From NCBI GenBank assembly GCA_021234595.1, contig CM037854.1, positions 241,665,657-241,729,656 of the forward strand: 64,000 nucleotides of DNA, given 5' to 3'. The position numbers and the translations under genes are program-made. This DNA comes from Delia radicum. Taxonomy: Eukaryota > Arthropoda > Insecta > Diptera > Anthomyiidae. Each line of letters begins with the position of its first letter. The first letter of the stretch is position 1. Below the pieces are notes generated by a model, which saw nothing but the letters and a program-made list of their open reading frames with translations, was not told where the DNA came from and did no database searches. Below are positions 13,134 through 24,242 of the stretch, one piece after another.

Positions 13134-14511
13134 GGCGTTGTGATTAATAAAATTAGCCTATTAATAATTTTATTATAATCATTTTTAAACATACGGTTTT
13201 CTGGTTTTGTGTATGACAACCCTACAAAAACAATTATATTTTTAAGCATTTTGATTTGTCAAAAACAAAGAACCAATCAGAATTCATAAAAAATAGATAA
13301 ATTAAGGTTCATTTTAAATTTCTAGATAATAGTAACGATTATCCATTTTAGTTTTTTTTCGCAATAAACTCTTTAAGCTGCATCTATCAAGACCAATATT
13401 GCTATAATTACTGACTGTCCGATTAAATATATATTTTTTTACATATTAATATTGGTATTGTTTTTGTTTTATTAAGCTTAAATATGTTTTTGGGACATTT
13501 GTATAAACCAAAATTTAATTCTGCCAATATCGGACACATCCGCTTAAAGTATGTGTTGGCAGTTAAAACGCAGAAGGTCGCAAAAAATTTTCAAGAATAT
13601 AAAATTCTAATATTTTCCCCCCACAAAATTAGTTGTACTGTCATAAATCACTAATTAGAAATGCTTATAACTACGCTTTAATTATATAACGTTTTATATT
13701 TTAATTCCGTTTTTTAACGGATAGAAAACACGTTATGCAAATTAAATAGATTTCCAAAAAAAAATCGTTTTTAAATTTTCCCCGTATTAAAGCTTTTATT
13801 AAAAAAATATTATTCGTTAAAAAGCTTTTTTAAAGCAAGAGTACATATCCTAAAGCTAACTCTAGCTCTTTTTACTCACTCAAACATATATATTTTACAA
13901 CACATGTTAAGTAGACAAATGCTTTCAACGTTCATTGGCTGGAAATAATGGACTATAAAATGAAAGTATTTGCCAATAGAGTCACAGTTTTGCCAAAACA
14001 GCGAAAGTTGAAACATCATTTTAAACATAACAGCGGAAATTGAATTGCCTAGTATTATAAAATATTCAAAATAACTATGTATGTATTTTTAAGTAAGAAT
14101 TATTTTAACAAAATAATTATTTAATAAAATTAAATTATACAATTTAGCTTATTGCGTTTTAATTAGTGATTTGATCAGAAGCCCCATTTTTGACTTTAGC
14201 CCACTTATAGTGTTCAGAAATTTAAAAGAACAAAAAATTTCAAAAGAGTCATCTCAAAAATAGGTAAACTGCGCGAGTCGCTACACTTGCAAACATATTA
14301 TATTTAACCACCATACGGATGCAATATCAGCCATTCAGAGTTCCGAAATTGGCTAATATTTCTTTCAATTTATTTTGAGTTTCTTTGACTGAAACTTTAA
14401 TAGACATGTTATAAACTATAAAGATTTTATTTCAAAATTGCAATAAACCAATGTTTCTTTTTCATATGTCAAATTTGGCTTATTAACTACTAACGGGTAA
14501 ATTTGTATATA
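13134..14511. other. AT-rich stretch, nothing recognised
   Basis: No ORF above noise, no tRNA-like boxes and no paired termini detected by eye. Confidence 0.5.
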
Positions 14512-14757
14512 TCCGGAAAACAGACTCGTTCGAGGCAACCGTATTTGTGACAATCGAATGTTCCAATTGCTATGACCGAATTTTTCGATTGTGATAACAA
14601 TAATTCAATTACAACAACGAAAACAGTGCCACTACAGTAAAATTTCAATTGCTTCAACAGAAATTTGTTGATAACTAGCAAATAATTCGGTAGCTACAAC
14701 CGACCCATTCGATTGGATACACATACGGTTGCTACGACCGAGTCTGTTTTCTGGGTA
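14512..14757. mobile_element. MITE, family A, copy 2 with long inverted ends
   Basis: The left end carries GAAAACAGACTCG then GGCAACCGTAT; the right end, reversed, carries ACCCAGAAAACAGACTCGG then AGCAACCGTAT. The imperfect inverted termini are about 35 bp each. The interior shares ATTCGGTAGCTACAACCGA-like sequence with 576-802. Non-coding. The 63-codon minus-strand frame inside is incidental. Confidence 0.82.
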
Positions 14758-14999
14758 ATAAACTGCTTTGCATAACAATAATTACAAATGAGTTTTACTA
14801 TTTTTCATAATATTACAAACATTTTTTAAAACTTCTAACTGTTTTTAAGAGTGTGATAACCGATCTCTTGTTATTTAAGAGAAAAACTGTTTAATAATAT
14901 TTTGTTAGTGTTTCATAAATATAATTATATATAAAGGTGAGCAAAGAAGAATATCAAATAAAGTAAAATTAAAGAATTATTTTTGATTTTTTATGGAAT

Positions 15000-16131
15000 T
15001 TTAATCAATTTGCAATAAAATGACTCGTTAGTGATTTTAAAAAAGTGCAAATTTTAGCGTATTTAAAAAGTGGCTTAAATTTTCGGGAAATTGATAGAAA
15101 AATAAAACGTTCACATGTTGTTGTCACAAATTTTGCAAACAATCCGAGTGCTTATGGTAAAAATAAAACAGGTGGCCCGAAAAAAAAGCTTTCTGATCGG
15201 AACCGCCGTAAAATAATCAACTGGGCCAACAACTCAATGAAGAGTCTCAATCAGATAATCGATTAATCTAAGGTAAATGTGTCCAAATCAACCATAAGTA
15301 GGATCCCCAGAGAATTACTCGCCATAAGCCGATGTCTGTGGCAAGGTTATTACCACGCTACAAAACTGATCGACTTGAATTCGCAAAAAGAATTTACAAA
15401 CCAACTGGAGAAAGGTAAGTCAATAATCGCTTTTGTTGGTAGAACTGTTTAAACACAAATTTCTTTTAAAGGTGAAACTGCAATCTTGATGGTCCAGATG
15501 GTTTTCTATTGTAGAGACCTACATAAGGAACCACTATATTTCTCAATTCCAAGCACCAGAATGAATTCTTCTGAGTACATTACAGTATTAGAAGAGAATT
15601 TGGTATCATTTATTAGAAATAGCAACGAAGAATAATTCATTTTCTAACAAGACAATGTCTCAGTACATGCACACAGAGAAAATTATAGCTCTTTGCCATC
15701 TGAAATTTGGTTACTTCGTTTCAAATTCGGTTATTACGAATTTCCGTCGGTAAGTACATTAGTTTTAACAACAAAGTTCGGTTAATTCAACTGAATTTTA
15801 TATTCAGAAATCAAATATAAATATTGTTGTACTAACTGAATTCATAAGTTATTACCATTAATATACACTTTTCAATTCGGTTGGCACTTTATTTATATGT
15901 GTGTGTGTAAGTCGTCAGACAAATGAATGGCTATCATCAAAAAATATAAAAGTTTTGGAATGGCCCGCATGTTCTCCGGAATAAAATCCCATTGAGAAAA
16001 ACGTCAATATGAAAGCGTTTTTCATCTAAATGAAGCATTTATTGATGTGTGGAGATCTCTTACGGAAGAACTTCGAATAAATCTGGTTCTCAAGTTGATT
16101 ATTAAAACTGCAGCTTTAAAATATTTTTCTT
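15000..16131 (+). pseudogene. Tc1/mariner-type transposase relic
   Basis: A decayed DDE transposase. The frame from about 15045 to 15263 lacks an ATG and reads as a Tc1-type N-terminal helix-turn-helix region (LKSGLNFREIDRKIKRS, then a GGPKKKLSDR linker), ending at a TAA. After a frame change the next segment has a second-helix phrase (VSKSTISRI). Further on are LDGPDGF near 15490, a QDNVSVH motif with the second catalytic Asp at 15651-15653, and WPACSP then NPIE with the catalytic Glu at 15994-15996. Once the inserted MITE (15668-15909) is subtracted, the spacing fits D34E of the Tc1 family. The first catalytic Asp is not legible. Stop codons occur at the Q before D (TAA), after WPACSPE and downstream. 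A 57-base stretch near 15415-15475 starts GT and ends AG, but whether it was an intron or an insertion is open. The element's own terminal repeats were not found. Confidence 0.8.
15668..15909. mobile_element. MITE, family C (CACACAGAG ends), inserted in the Tc1 relic
   Basis: Interrupts the transposase relic between QDNVSVH and the downstream WLSSKN phrase. It begins near GCACACAGAGAAAAT and ends TATGTGTGTGTGTA. The interior repeats AATTCGGTT phrases and ends CACTTTTCAATTCGGTTGG, as in 17269-17449 and 33165-33348. Its position inside a conserved reading order shows that it is younger than the Tc1 copy. Confidence 0.8.
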
Positions 16132-16379
16132 AAATTTTTGTAAATTTTGATATATTAAGTTAAGTGTATTTATAGTTATGATATACTAGTTGATTTTCTT
16201 ATACCTTTTTAAATAGTGAAATAAAAAATAAATAAATTTTTTTTTTGTTAAATAACATTAATATTCCTTTGGTTATACATTTATGCCGGTTAAACTCTTC
16301 TACTTTTTTTTAACTTACGTAATTTAGTGATGTTAATGTGTAATTATAGCTTTGCAGTATATAAACTACAAAACTAATT

Positions 16380-16582
16380 TACTCTCACAATATATTTTCT
16401 GTTAAAGATTCAAGTTTATTTATAAAGTTTTACGTAAATTTTGTTTTCAAATGAAGAATCAATTTAAATCCATAGAAACGTTTTTTTCAACTTCTTCTAT
16501 CGGTAGTTTAAAAAACAAACTACAGAAATATACGTTATTTTGGTAGTAGTTAAATATTGGCAGTTAAATTTTGAATTATAAT
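16380..16582 (+). mobile_element. MITE, family D, truncated copy
   Basis: Starts ACTCTCACAATATATTTTCT and matches the first 190 bp of 3656-4251, including TTTATAAAGTTTTACGTAAA and GGTAGTAGTTAAATATTG. The right terminus is missing. Confidence 0.75.
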
Positions 16583-17268
16583 TTTGATGTTTTTATTTAT
16601 TTTTATTTCTTGAGTTCAAGAGTCTGTGAAATATGTATTAATTAATATCACTCATACGTATACGGAATGGTGAGAGCACCAGATTTATTTTCCTATAGCG
16701 ATTACTTTAGTACGCATTCTTTTATTTTTCTCTCAGTGTATATTTTATTGATGTACATTCGATTGAATAAATTTAAATTGTAATACACTGTTATATACAA
16801 GTGATATTTCAAATTCATAAAACAATATCCATACAGTTATGCATCAACAAATAAACACCCGCAGGTATACAAAGTATTTATGTGTAGGTGGATGTGTGCG
16901 TGCGTGTGTGTATGTGTGAACTTACAAGTGTATGTGTGATTTTTACATAGCATACATGTGTTGAATCACCTTTTGTAAGATTGTGCGTTTGTAGCAGCAT
17001 GTATGAGGGAGTTGTATGGCGAACCGTCGGTTGTTCGCTTAATATTTAATTACATTTGATTGATTTGAATTGCAATTACAAACCATTTGTGAATTATGTT
17101 AATGAAGTTTATTGTATATGTGTATTGTATAGGGAAAACAAACGCACATACACACATACAGTAGGGCGAAAAACTGTGGCATTGCAGTTATGGAAGATTA
17201 TATTCAATAAAATGTATAAAATCATTGAAATTAAAACTGGGAAATTCTAAGGTGATATATTAAAACTC
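16583..17268. other. GT-rich microsatellite and AT-rich stretch
   Basis: 16885-16940 is a degenerate GTGTGC/GTGTAT tract. 16980-17045 is a locally less AT-rich patch with no feature I can name. The open frame 17056-17250 has no recognisable motif. Confidence 0.45.
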
Positions 17269-17449
17269 TACACACAGAGACAAAATTGGTTCTCACAAAA
17301 AAGTTAGGTTAATACAACTGAAATTTAGTTGTAACACCCAAAATATTCATAAATCGCATTTGAATATGGTTGTACTAATCGGATTTTTCTGGTTGATTCC
17401 ACCAAAATACACTTTTCAATTCGGTTGGCATTATATTTTTCTGTGTGTA
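17269..17449. mobile_element. MITE, family C, 181-bp copy
   Basis: Starts TACACACAGAG and ends CTGTGTGTA. The interior matches the MITE inside the Tc1 relic: GTTGTACTAAT, then CACTTTTCAATTCGGTTGGC. The terminal TAs may be the target duplication. Non-coding; the minus-strand ORF over it is a shadow. Confidence 0.8.
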
Positions 17450-18042
17450 TGGGGCAGATAGTTATTATTTGACAAAAATTTCTGAAAATGCAATATCTGT
17501 TTGTTGCCTTTTCAGATATTGTTTTTTTTTTTTTTATTAAAAAAGTTACTTTTATTAAAACTTTCGAAGACTTTTCTATTAAATTCTGCAAAATGTATAA
17601 AACGTAAAAGAGATTAGTAAAATAAGTTAATTTTGTCGCTAAGCACTGAAACATTGCCGCATTTTTGCACTACACTGTACATATTTTCTTAGAAACTTTG
17701 AACAAGATGAAAATCAAGGCAATGCTTGATTAAATATTATGTTTTAAACAACAAAACATGTTGTTTAAGATTGTGTTATCATTAATTGATCAAATTTCAA
17801 AACGTTAAAAATGATTGATTATATCCAAAAAGGGATGGTGGTGTTATGATATTAAAATTAATTGCTTAATACAGATTTGCCAAAAGTTGAAATGAAATGC
17901 TCTCGGTTTTTCCGGCTGATATACTTTAATTAATGATTGGGTTTAAATGAAATTGTTATTCAGTTAATTTTTACATTAATGTTATTCAAATTGTAATTGA
18001 ATATAAGAAAGGATGTTTAATTACATCCTTTTTTATTTTAAA
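17450..18042. other. AT-rich stretch, nothing recognised
   Basis: No RNA gene, ORF or termini recognised. A long T-run sits at 17522-17535. Confidence 0.45.
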
Positions 18043-18311
18043 ATTTTTTTTTTTTTAAAGAGAAGCAACTCTTAAGAAATTCTTTCTATTTATTAATGTG
18101 TCGCTTGCTTTGGAAAAGGAATAGAGAAGAGATTAAAGGCGAGGAAAGATGAAGGGCTTCAGACAAGGAAACACTGTAATTTCGCGAGATAAGTCTTATA
18201 ATAGTTGTTGCTCGCCACTCTCCATCAGAGTTGGCGAACTTATTAAAGCTTTTTTGGTTCATAGACTGTGTAACAGTCCAACGCTCTAACCATTACACCA
18301 CAACGCCCACG
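18043..18311 (-). mobile_element. tRNA-derived SINE with A-rich tail, minus strand
   Basis: On the minus strand it begins GTGGGCGTTGTGGTGTAATGG, a tRNA-like head with a plausible A box (TGGTGTAATGGTTAGAGC). It continues with a body containing GTTCGCCAACTCT and GGCGAGCAACAAC, and ends in a homopolymer A tail (T-run on plus, 18043-18056). The body matches, in inverse orientation, the copy at 58971-59215, so this is a dispersed family. The B box is degenerate. SINEs of this type are pol III-transcribed and mobilised by a LINE partner; the partner is not visible here. Confidence 0.8.
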
Positions 18312-18344
18312 TTTAAACTTTTTTGATCTTTTTTCAACCTGTTT

Positions 18345-18545
18345 AATTAATTTAAAAACACCGAGTTTCGGAGTTCAAATCCCGGAAAAGAAAAACATAA
18401 AAAGTTTTTTTTTTTAATTAAAATAAAATACTAAAATGTTCAAGCAGCAAATAATATAATGAAAATTAAAAGCGATTGTGACGCAATCAGAGGACTTTTA
18501 ATATGAACGCCGAGGTTCAATACCAGAAAAATAAAAAACTTTTTT
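18345..18545 (+). repeat. tRNA-like SINE fragments
   Basis: Two B-box-like phrases occur: GAGTTCAAATCCCGG near 18371 and GAGGTTCAATACCAG near 18512. Each is followed by an A-rich tail. Before the second, GGACTTTTAATATGAACG resembles the anticodon arm of a tRNA-Lys(UUU)-type head. The cloverleaf is not foldable, so I call these tRNA-derived fragments rather than genes. Confidence 0.45.
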
Positions 18546-18590
18546 AATTTTAATAACTTAATAATATTTATATGCAATATAATTTTGAAT

Positions 18591-18681
18591 GAAACAACCG
18601 AATATCAGCTTTCACGACTAAAAATGTAATTTCGGTTGGCAACAAATTCGATGGCATCAACTGAGACTGATTTCTGTGTGT
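18591..18681 (+). mobile_element. MITE end fragment (family A/C type)
   Basis: Contains AATTTCGGTTGGCAACAAATTCG and ends TGATTTCTGTGTGTA, a right terminus resembling families A and C. It directly abuts the family B element starting at 18683, sharing the TA at 18681-18682. No left end is visible. Confidence 0.5.
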
Positions 18682-18682
18682 A

Positions 18683-19078
18683 CACTAAGGATTTTATGTA
18701 GGTAAAGACTACAGCAATTGTAGTCAAAAACAAATGAAATTTCACTTGAAGAAAGGACGACTAACATTTCATTAAATTCAACTAATATTTGTCATTTGTT
18801 TTTACTGTTCAAAAAATTACTAACAATTGTAGTAAAAATGAACCACATATGTTAGTAAAAATAAGCAAACATTTAATTTTTTATTTTTTTAAATAACAAA
18901 AAACAACTGTAAAAAACTAATGTAAAGTTATAAAACAGTCATTTGATGTGGTTTGCTTTTTTAAATGAACTACAAGGTTAAATTTGTTCTACAAATGACT
19001 AACATTTACATTAAAATTAAAGAAACTGTATTACACTCCAAACAACTACATATTTTTAAAGCAGAAATTCCCTGCGTG
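18683..19078 (-). mobile_element. MITE, family B, full-length 396-bp copy
   Basis: TA occurs at 18681-18682 and 19079-19080. The left end is CACTAAGGATTTTATG and the right end CCCTGCGTG. It is collinear with 9255-9622 and inverse to 59429-59826, sharing AAGAAAGGACGACT, TGAACTACAAGGTT and CTACATATTTTTAAAGCAGAA. Non-coding. Confidence 0.85.
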
Positions 19079-19102
19079 TAGAGTTGATTTTAGTAAAATA
19101 AC

Positions 19103-19394
19103 CATGGATGGCAGGCAATACCGCTAAAATACCGCTATCGATTCAAAAACCCGTTCAGCTGGCTATCGTTATCCCTAAAATACCGTTACCGAAATAACCG
19201 AAAACCCGTTATCCCTAAAATAACGTTACCGAAATAACTAAAATACCGTTCCCGCTAAAATATCGTTACCGGAATAAGTGAAAAGCCGTTACCGAAATAA
19301 CTAAAATATCGATAGCCCTGAAATACTGTTACCGAAATAAAAGAAAATAGCGTTAGGCCTGCCGATACCCGGTTCGAATCGGTTACCATCCATG
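19103..19394. mobile_element. Short element with CATGGATGG ends and an internal minisatellite
   Basis: The left end CATGGATGG (19103-19111) and right end CCATCCATG (19386-19394) are perfect 9-bp reverse complements. Nearly the whole interior is a degenerate tandem of about 20-50 bp units built from CCGTTACCGAAATAAC and CTAAAATACCG. No ORF. The 114-codon minus-strand frame at 19255-19599 is produced by this repeat. Confidence 0.65.
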
Positions 19395-19857
19395 ATAATA
19401 ATTGTTTAAAAATATTCCCTATAAATATTTTTTTAAAAATACCGGGAAAGTTTGAAAAAATTTCTCCATTCCCGACAGTTGGAAAATGTCGAGAATTGGA
19501 AAACCCTAATCTCTTGATTGGGTAATAATTTTCAGAATTCTGATGTTCTGTAACAGTTGCCACAAAAGGTTTAGTAATTAAAAAATGGCAAAAGGGCAAC
19601 AGATTAAATGTCCGGTTGTTTACGTAAACATATTTATTATGTTATTTAAAAATTAAAATACTTTTTATAAATATATGTATAAAATAATACATACATTTTT
19701 GAAATTCTTTTAATATGTATCCCAGAGTATTTAGTATTAGTTACAGGTCAAACATTTCAAATTGCAGTACATTTATTTCTAAACCATGCTGTTTACTAAT
19801 TAAGAAATTTACTGCAGTACACACACATTCATACACACACACACACATATATATATA
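19395..19857. repeat. AT-rich stretch with a CA/TA microsatellite
   Basis: 19819-19858 is a (CA)n tract running into (TA)n, directly beside a family E terminus at 19858. Nothing else recognised. Confidence 0.55.
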
Positions 19858-20075
19858 TTCCCGATGAAAAAAGTTCCGATATAGGTACATATAATCATAT
19901 ATAGCCATAATTATAATTCATTATCACTTTATATCCTAGCTGATCCCAAAAGTAGCATACATAACCGTATCTCATGAGATCCTATGATAGCTCATCTGAT
20001 ATAATTTGAGCCGAAAAATGGATCTATCTAATTTGATCAAGTTATATGTATATAATTTTATAAAATTTGATAAAG
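19858..20075. mobile_element. Family E fold-back MITE, one end
   Basis: Starts TTCCCGATGAAAAAAGTTCC, the reverse complement of the terminus at 48311-48326. It is followed by ATATAATCATATAT-type words and AATTTGATC-like words typical of this family. The opposite terminus is not found. Confidence 0.6.
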
Positions 20076-20185
20076 AATTTTATTCTTTAGAAATCTACAC
20101 TACTATTACGTTTAAATATAAATCAATGGATTGGAAAATAAGAGGTGATTTCAATTTGACTAATATCTGATATCATATGCAACAA

Positions 20186-20402
20186 CACTCTGGGAACTTC
20201 TACTTTAAAAATATGTAGTTGCTTGGGTTGCAATACAGTTTCTTTATTTTTAATGTAAATGTCAGTCATTTGTAGAAGGAATTAAATTTTTTACTAATCC
20301 TTTGGTGCATTTAACAAACCACATCAAATGACTGCTTTATGATTTTACAATAATTTTTTATAGTAGTTTTTTGTTTTTTATACCTACATAGTATTCTAAG
20401 TG
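20186..20402 (+). mobile_element. MITE, family B, internally deleted copy (217 bp)
   Basis: Starts CACTCTGGGAACTTCTAC and ends GTATTCTAAGTG followed by TA. It keeps both termini of family B but lacks the middle of about 180 bp. It is a typical deletion derivative. Confidence 0.8.
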
Positions 20403-20728
20403 TATATGTAAAAGTGATATTTCTTGTTTCTACCAAATATTTTTGGGCCTTAAGATTTTCTGACTTAAAGTTTTTTGTATACTCATGAAATATTATTGAT
20501 TCCATTAACTTGGAACTTTTTACAACATTTTTTTTTTGCTTTAAATACACTGAATTTTGCTTCTTTTTGATAATTATATATACAAGTGATACATTTTTTT
20601 GTTAATTTTTACCAAATATGTTTATATATAATTATATATAAAAGTGATAGAATTTTTCTAATTTAATTTTAACACTTATTTATATACAATTATATGTGAT
20701 GCCATAAATTATTATATATAAAAGAAAT

Positions 20729-20790
20729 ACACTCAAAAACAGTCTTAGTTGCATTTGTTACCAATCGAATTCTGGCGGTTACGAAAACTA
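20729..20790 (+). mobile_element. MITE, family A, left-end fragment
   Basis: Begins TACACTCAAAAACAGTCTTAG and continues TTGCATTTGTTACCAATCG, matching the left quarter of 576-802 and 14512-14757. Truncated. Confidence 0.5.
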
Positions 20791-20984
20791 TATTACTATT
20801 ATTTTATATTTTTTGTCGTGAATGCTAAATATTCAGGTGTATCATTCAATATTATATTCCACATAAATATCATTACGTTCCTATTTCATTGTGAAACCCG
20901 TATTTAGAGTTACCACTTTTGATTACCGAAATTTTTTTAATATATTTGATAAATAAATGGTACAAACTTTCTTGTATTATCACT

Positions 20985-21205
20985 AAATAAATGGTTGCTT
21001 CTACCGTACACAATTCCTAGCCGAATTTTATTTTAAAAGTAAATTTGAAATACAAACAGTTGGATGATATTATTGTTTTTTTTGTTTCTTTTCCCTCTTT
21101 TTAAGTATTTTTCTCGTATTAATCGATTATTGCTAGTTCGAAACAAAATAACGTCATATTAAATACATTTTAATGGTTTTGACCGAATTCGAACCGATCT
21201 TTTTT
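20985..21205 (+). repeat. Dispersed repeat L, copy 1
   Basis: Collinear with 63615-63805. Shared landmarks are GGTTGCTTCYACCGTA, CAGTTGGAT-like sequence, TATTAATCGATTAT, AAAATAAYGTC and GACCGAATTC-like sequence. Same strand. Class unknown. Confidence 0.6.
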
Positions 21206-21213
21206 TTTGGGAT

Positions 21214-21301
21214 TATTTGGTTTTATCATATATACTTATATATATTTATACATGGAAGTATATCAAGCTATATATGAATATACATGAACTTTTTTCGTCG
21301 C
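21214..21301. mobile_element. Family E end fragment
   Basis: An AT-rich stretch with CATATATAC and TATATGAATATACATG words ending GAACTTTTTTCGTCG, the family E terminus seen at 48311-48326. Confidence 0.5.
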
Positions 21302-21430
21302 GTATATATTTAAAAATACATATCATTCTCTTGTTAACAATTTGCTAGTCTCTTATTAATATGCTGCTGCTTGGCGATACTTGCCCAAAATTAGTAAATT
21401 TCTAGAGTACACATATTGCATTTATGTACT

Positions 21431-22184
21431 GTATTCAATCGATTAACCGTTACTCGATTAATTGATGAATTTGAGTCAAAAAATTGTTAGAGTAAACTAA
21501 CATTGCCAATTTCGAGTAAGGAATAACTCGAATAATATTGGTAGATTAATCGAGTTATTCGAGTAAATACAAAGTTATTCTATTTCCGTTGGTTGTGTTG
21601 ACATTTTTTGCAAGATTTGAATTGAACTTGAACTCTTTAGGTGTTAAAGCTCAGATTTAGCCGTTCACTATTTTCTTTCATTTGGTTTATTTTACTACAA
21701 TTGTGGTTATTTTTTTCAACATTAAAAAACTAACTAGTTAAATTTACTGAAATGTAAGTCGTCCTTTATGCAAGTGAAATTTCATTTGTTTTTAACTACA
21801 TTTGCAGTGGTCTTTACCTACATAGTATTCTTATGCATGTTTACATTAAAATGGTAATTTTATTTTTAGTTTGTGTGTGTAATTTTATTTTTAGTTTGTG
21901 TGTGTCTTATCATGTTTTTACAATAATCCCTACAATTCTATATTACCAAAGAATTAATATTTAGGTTTAAAATAACTGCCTAACGTATATTTTTAGTATT
22001 GATAAAATACTTTTTGTATTTTTTTCTGTGATATTATGTATTTTTAAGGAAAAAATATTTTTAAAAAATTCTTAAAATTATTCGAGGTTTTTTAAATCTT
22101 ACTCGATTAATCGAGTAAGTTAAATACCGCAAAATCGAGTTACTCGTTTACTCGAACAAAACCAAACCCGAGTAATTTGAATAC
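21431..22184. mobile_element. Fold-back element built from ACTCGATTAATCGAGT words
   Basis: The left end GTATTCAA and right end TTGAATAC are perfect reverse complements 754 bp apart. Both subterminal regions iterate TTACTCGATTAATCGAG-like palindromic words. A piece of family B MITE (21688-21832) lies inside and is probably a later insertion. No coding capacity. Confidence 0.65.
21688..21832 (+). mobile_element. MITE, family B, right-end fragment nested in a fold-back element
   Basis: Carries TTTACTGAAATGTAAGTCGTC, GTTTTTAACTACATTTGCAG and ends CATAGTATTCTTA, the right 140 bp of family B. The left half is absent. Confidence 0.7.
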
Positions 22185-22210
22185 CCTAGTATATACTCCA
22201 GGAAAGTATG

Positions 22211-23153
22211 ATTAGACTGGTCCTGAAATTCCAGTTCATGTAACATTTGTGCAATTTAACAGAACAATTATTAAAAGCTTTAAATTTCTTAATTAGGGAT
22301 GTCTCGAATATTCGGTATTCGGTATACGCGACATATTTTTTCTATTCGGCGGAATACCGAATAGTGACAGAATTATTATTAAAAACATATATTTTTATCT
22401 AAAAAATCGATAAAATCAAGCTTTTTACAAAATATTTTTCTTTAAATGTCAAAACGACAGTTTGATTTGATTTTTTAATGTAAAACAGATGTATTACTCT
22501 ATTTAACTTTGTCTATATCTAAAGTACAGAGCATTTTTATAAAAAAACTATAAGCAAATATCCGGTATTCGGTAAACAAACAAATTTCTGGTGATTTTTA
22601 AAAATTTGTATAATTCTGTGAACAAATCTTTATTTAAATATATTTACAAAATGTTTTTAAGCTAACCGAGTTTTAAATTTTTTTGAAAAATATCGTGACT
22701 TCTTTTACTAAACACGGAATATATTTTGGACTTTGTGTATTTAAAAATGTCATGGTTCGACCGGTTAGATTTTCAAAAATTATATGCAATCGATAAACTA
22801 TTTTTTTAGCAAAGAATATTTTCTCATCAGCATCACAGTCATAAATATAAAAGACTAGGCTTTTTTTATTTTTAAATAGTTTTTGAAAAAGTTCTCATCA
22901 AAAAAAGTCAAAAATTTATTTTTTCAAATATTTATTTGGCAACTCTGGATAACAATCTTCCAAAAGTTTTTTATTCCCGAATGTTGTCAAATGTTTCACT
23001 AATTTTAAGGATTTTAAATCACTTTATCTAGTAAAAAAATGCAGCCGTTTAAATGTACTGGGTCGAAAAAGAAACACTGGGTCAATAATGAGTTAATATG
23101 CCTAGTGGAGCTCATGAGTTCAACACAATTCCAACCAATTGGACCAGTCTAAT
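22211..23153. mobile_element. Candidate element with 13-bp inverted ends (ATTAGACTGGTCC)
   Basis: ATTAGACTGGTCC (22211-22223) and GGACCAGTCTAAT (23141-23153) are perfect reverse complements, and CAGTTCATG / CATGAGTTC lie just inside the two ends. Between 22300 and 22580 there are iterations of ATTCGGTATTCGGTA and its inverse, which could be a nested element. No duplication of the target is evident. Confidence 0.55.
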
Positions 23154-24038
23154 ACGTCCATATTCTTTATGTTTGAATGTTAGTGTGTATATATATATGC
23201 AGTATATGTATGTAGTAGTAATTACACATTGCTTAATTGTAAGTAATTTGGAAAAATTGCTACAACAGCCAAAGGATATCATCAATTTTTGTTTGATAAC
23301 AAATTGATGCGGATGTTGGTAAAATGCATCAAGGGCAATAAATTGTGCAAAGAAGAAACAAAAAATGATTAAAATATAAAGAGCATTTATTATGTCTTAA
23401 ATACTAAACTAAAAGGCTTATGCACTAACAAATGCATTAGGAAAAAAATAAAACTATTAAACTCAAAACTATTTGTATGCATTCCTTTCTTTTCTTTTCG
23501 TTTTGATTTGAATAATAATGGAAAATGCATATAAATGTTGAAGCTTATAAAAGTGTTGAAATGAAAGATTGTTTGTAATCCGCTGAAAATATTGTGTGGA
23601 ACAAAAATTTAAAAATCATCGAGCGCAAAAAGATATATTTCATGTTAAGGCAACTGGAAAATTATGCTTTCACCAAAAAATAAAATGTAGAGGGTGTAAA
23701 AATAATAGAAAAAAGCAGCTAAAAAGGAAGTAGAAGCGTTACAATGACTTATACAATATGTGTATAGTATATTTTTGAATACATTTTTCGTACATTGACA
23801 GCAGCATGACGTATACTTTTAGATATAACTATGAATAAATCATACATGTGACTTATTTATTAATATCAGTAGTAATAAACTCTTTTATATTTGTTTCAAT
23901 TAATTCCAATAAATTATTATAATTATATTTTTAATAAATGCCTACTGTGTATAGTTTCATTAACATTAATAAAAATTAAATTTTATATATCATATCAATT
24001 GATAGATTAGCTTATAAGAAGCAGTGTATATGGTTATA
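23154..24038. other. AT-rich stretch, nothing recognised
   Basis: Contains only a short TATATATATATG tract near 23190 and no gene-like signal. Confidence 0.45.
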
Positions 24039-24242
24039 TACACACAAAGAAAGCTTTGAAAGATTTTCTATGTGTATATCTTAAAATATATTTTAGATAT
24101 ATATCGATTGAATTGGTTGTGAGTTTCTGCTATGACAACAGAATGTTCGCTGCTCAGCGAAAATTTGCCAGAAAAACTTATGTTTGTTTGGCAACAAATT
24201 TTGTGATGAACAAAATCTATTTTCTGGGTGTGATTCCAAAAA
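24039..24242. mobile_element. MITE related to family A
   Basis: Starts TACACACAAAGAAAG and ends CTATTTTCTGGGTGTG. The right end matches family A (GTTTTCTGGGTGTA), and GGCAACAAATT occurs inside. The open frame 24056-24295 across it is incidental. Confidence 0.55.

Noticed and set aside
16885..16940. GT-rich tract as a promoter
   Set aside because: Simple microsatellite; no other promoter feature.
17325..17654. 109-codon minus-strand frame
   Set aside because: Runs through a family C MITE and T-runs; not a protein gene.
19365..19385. B-box-like GGTTCGAATC
   Set aside because: Isolated match inside the minisatellite element with no A box at tRNA spacing.
19255..19599. 114-codon minus-strand frame
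   Set aside because: Generated by the minisatellite inside the CATGGATGG element.
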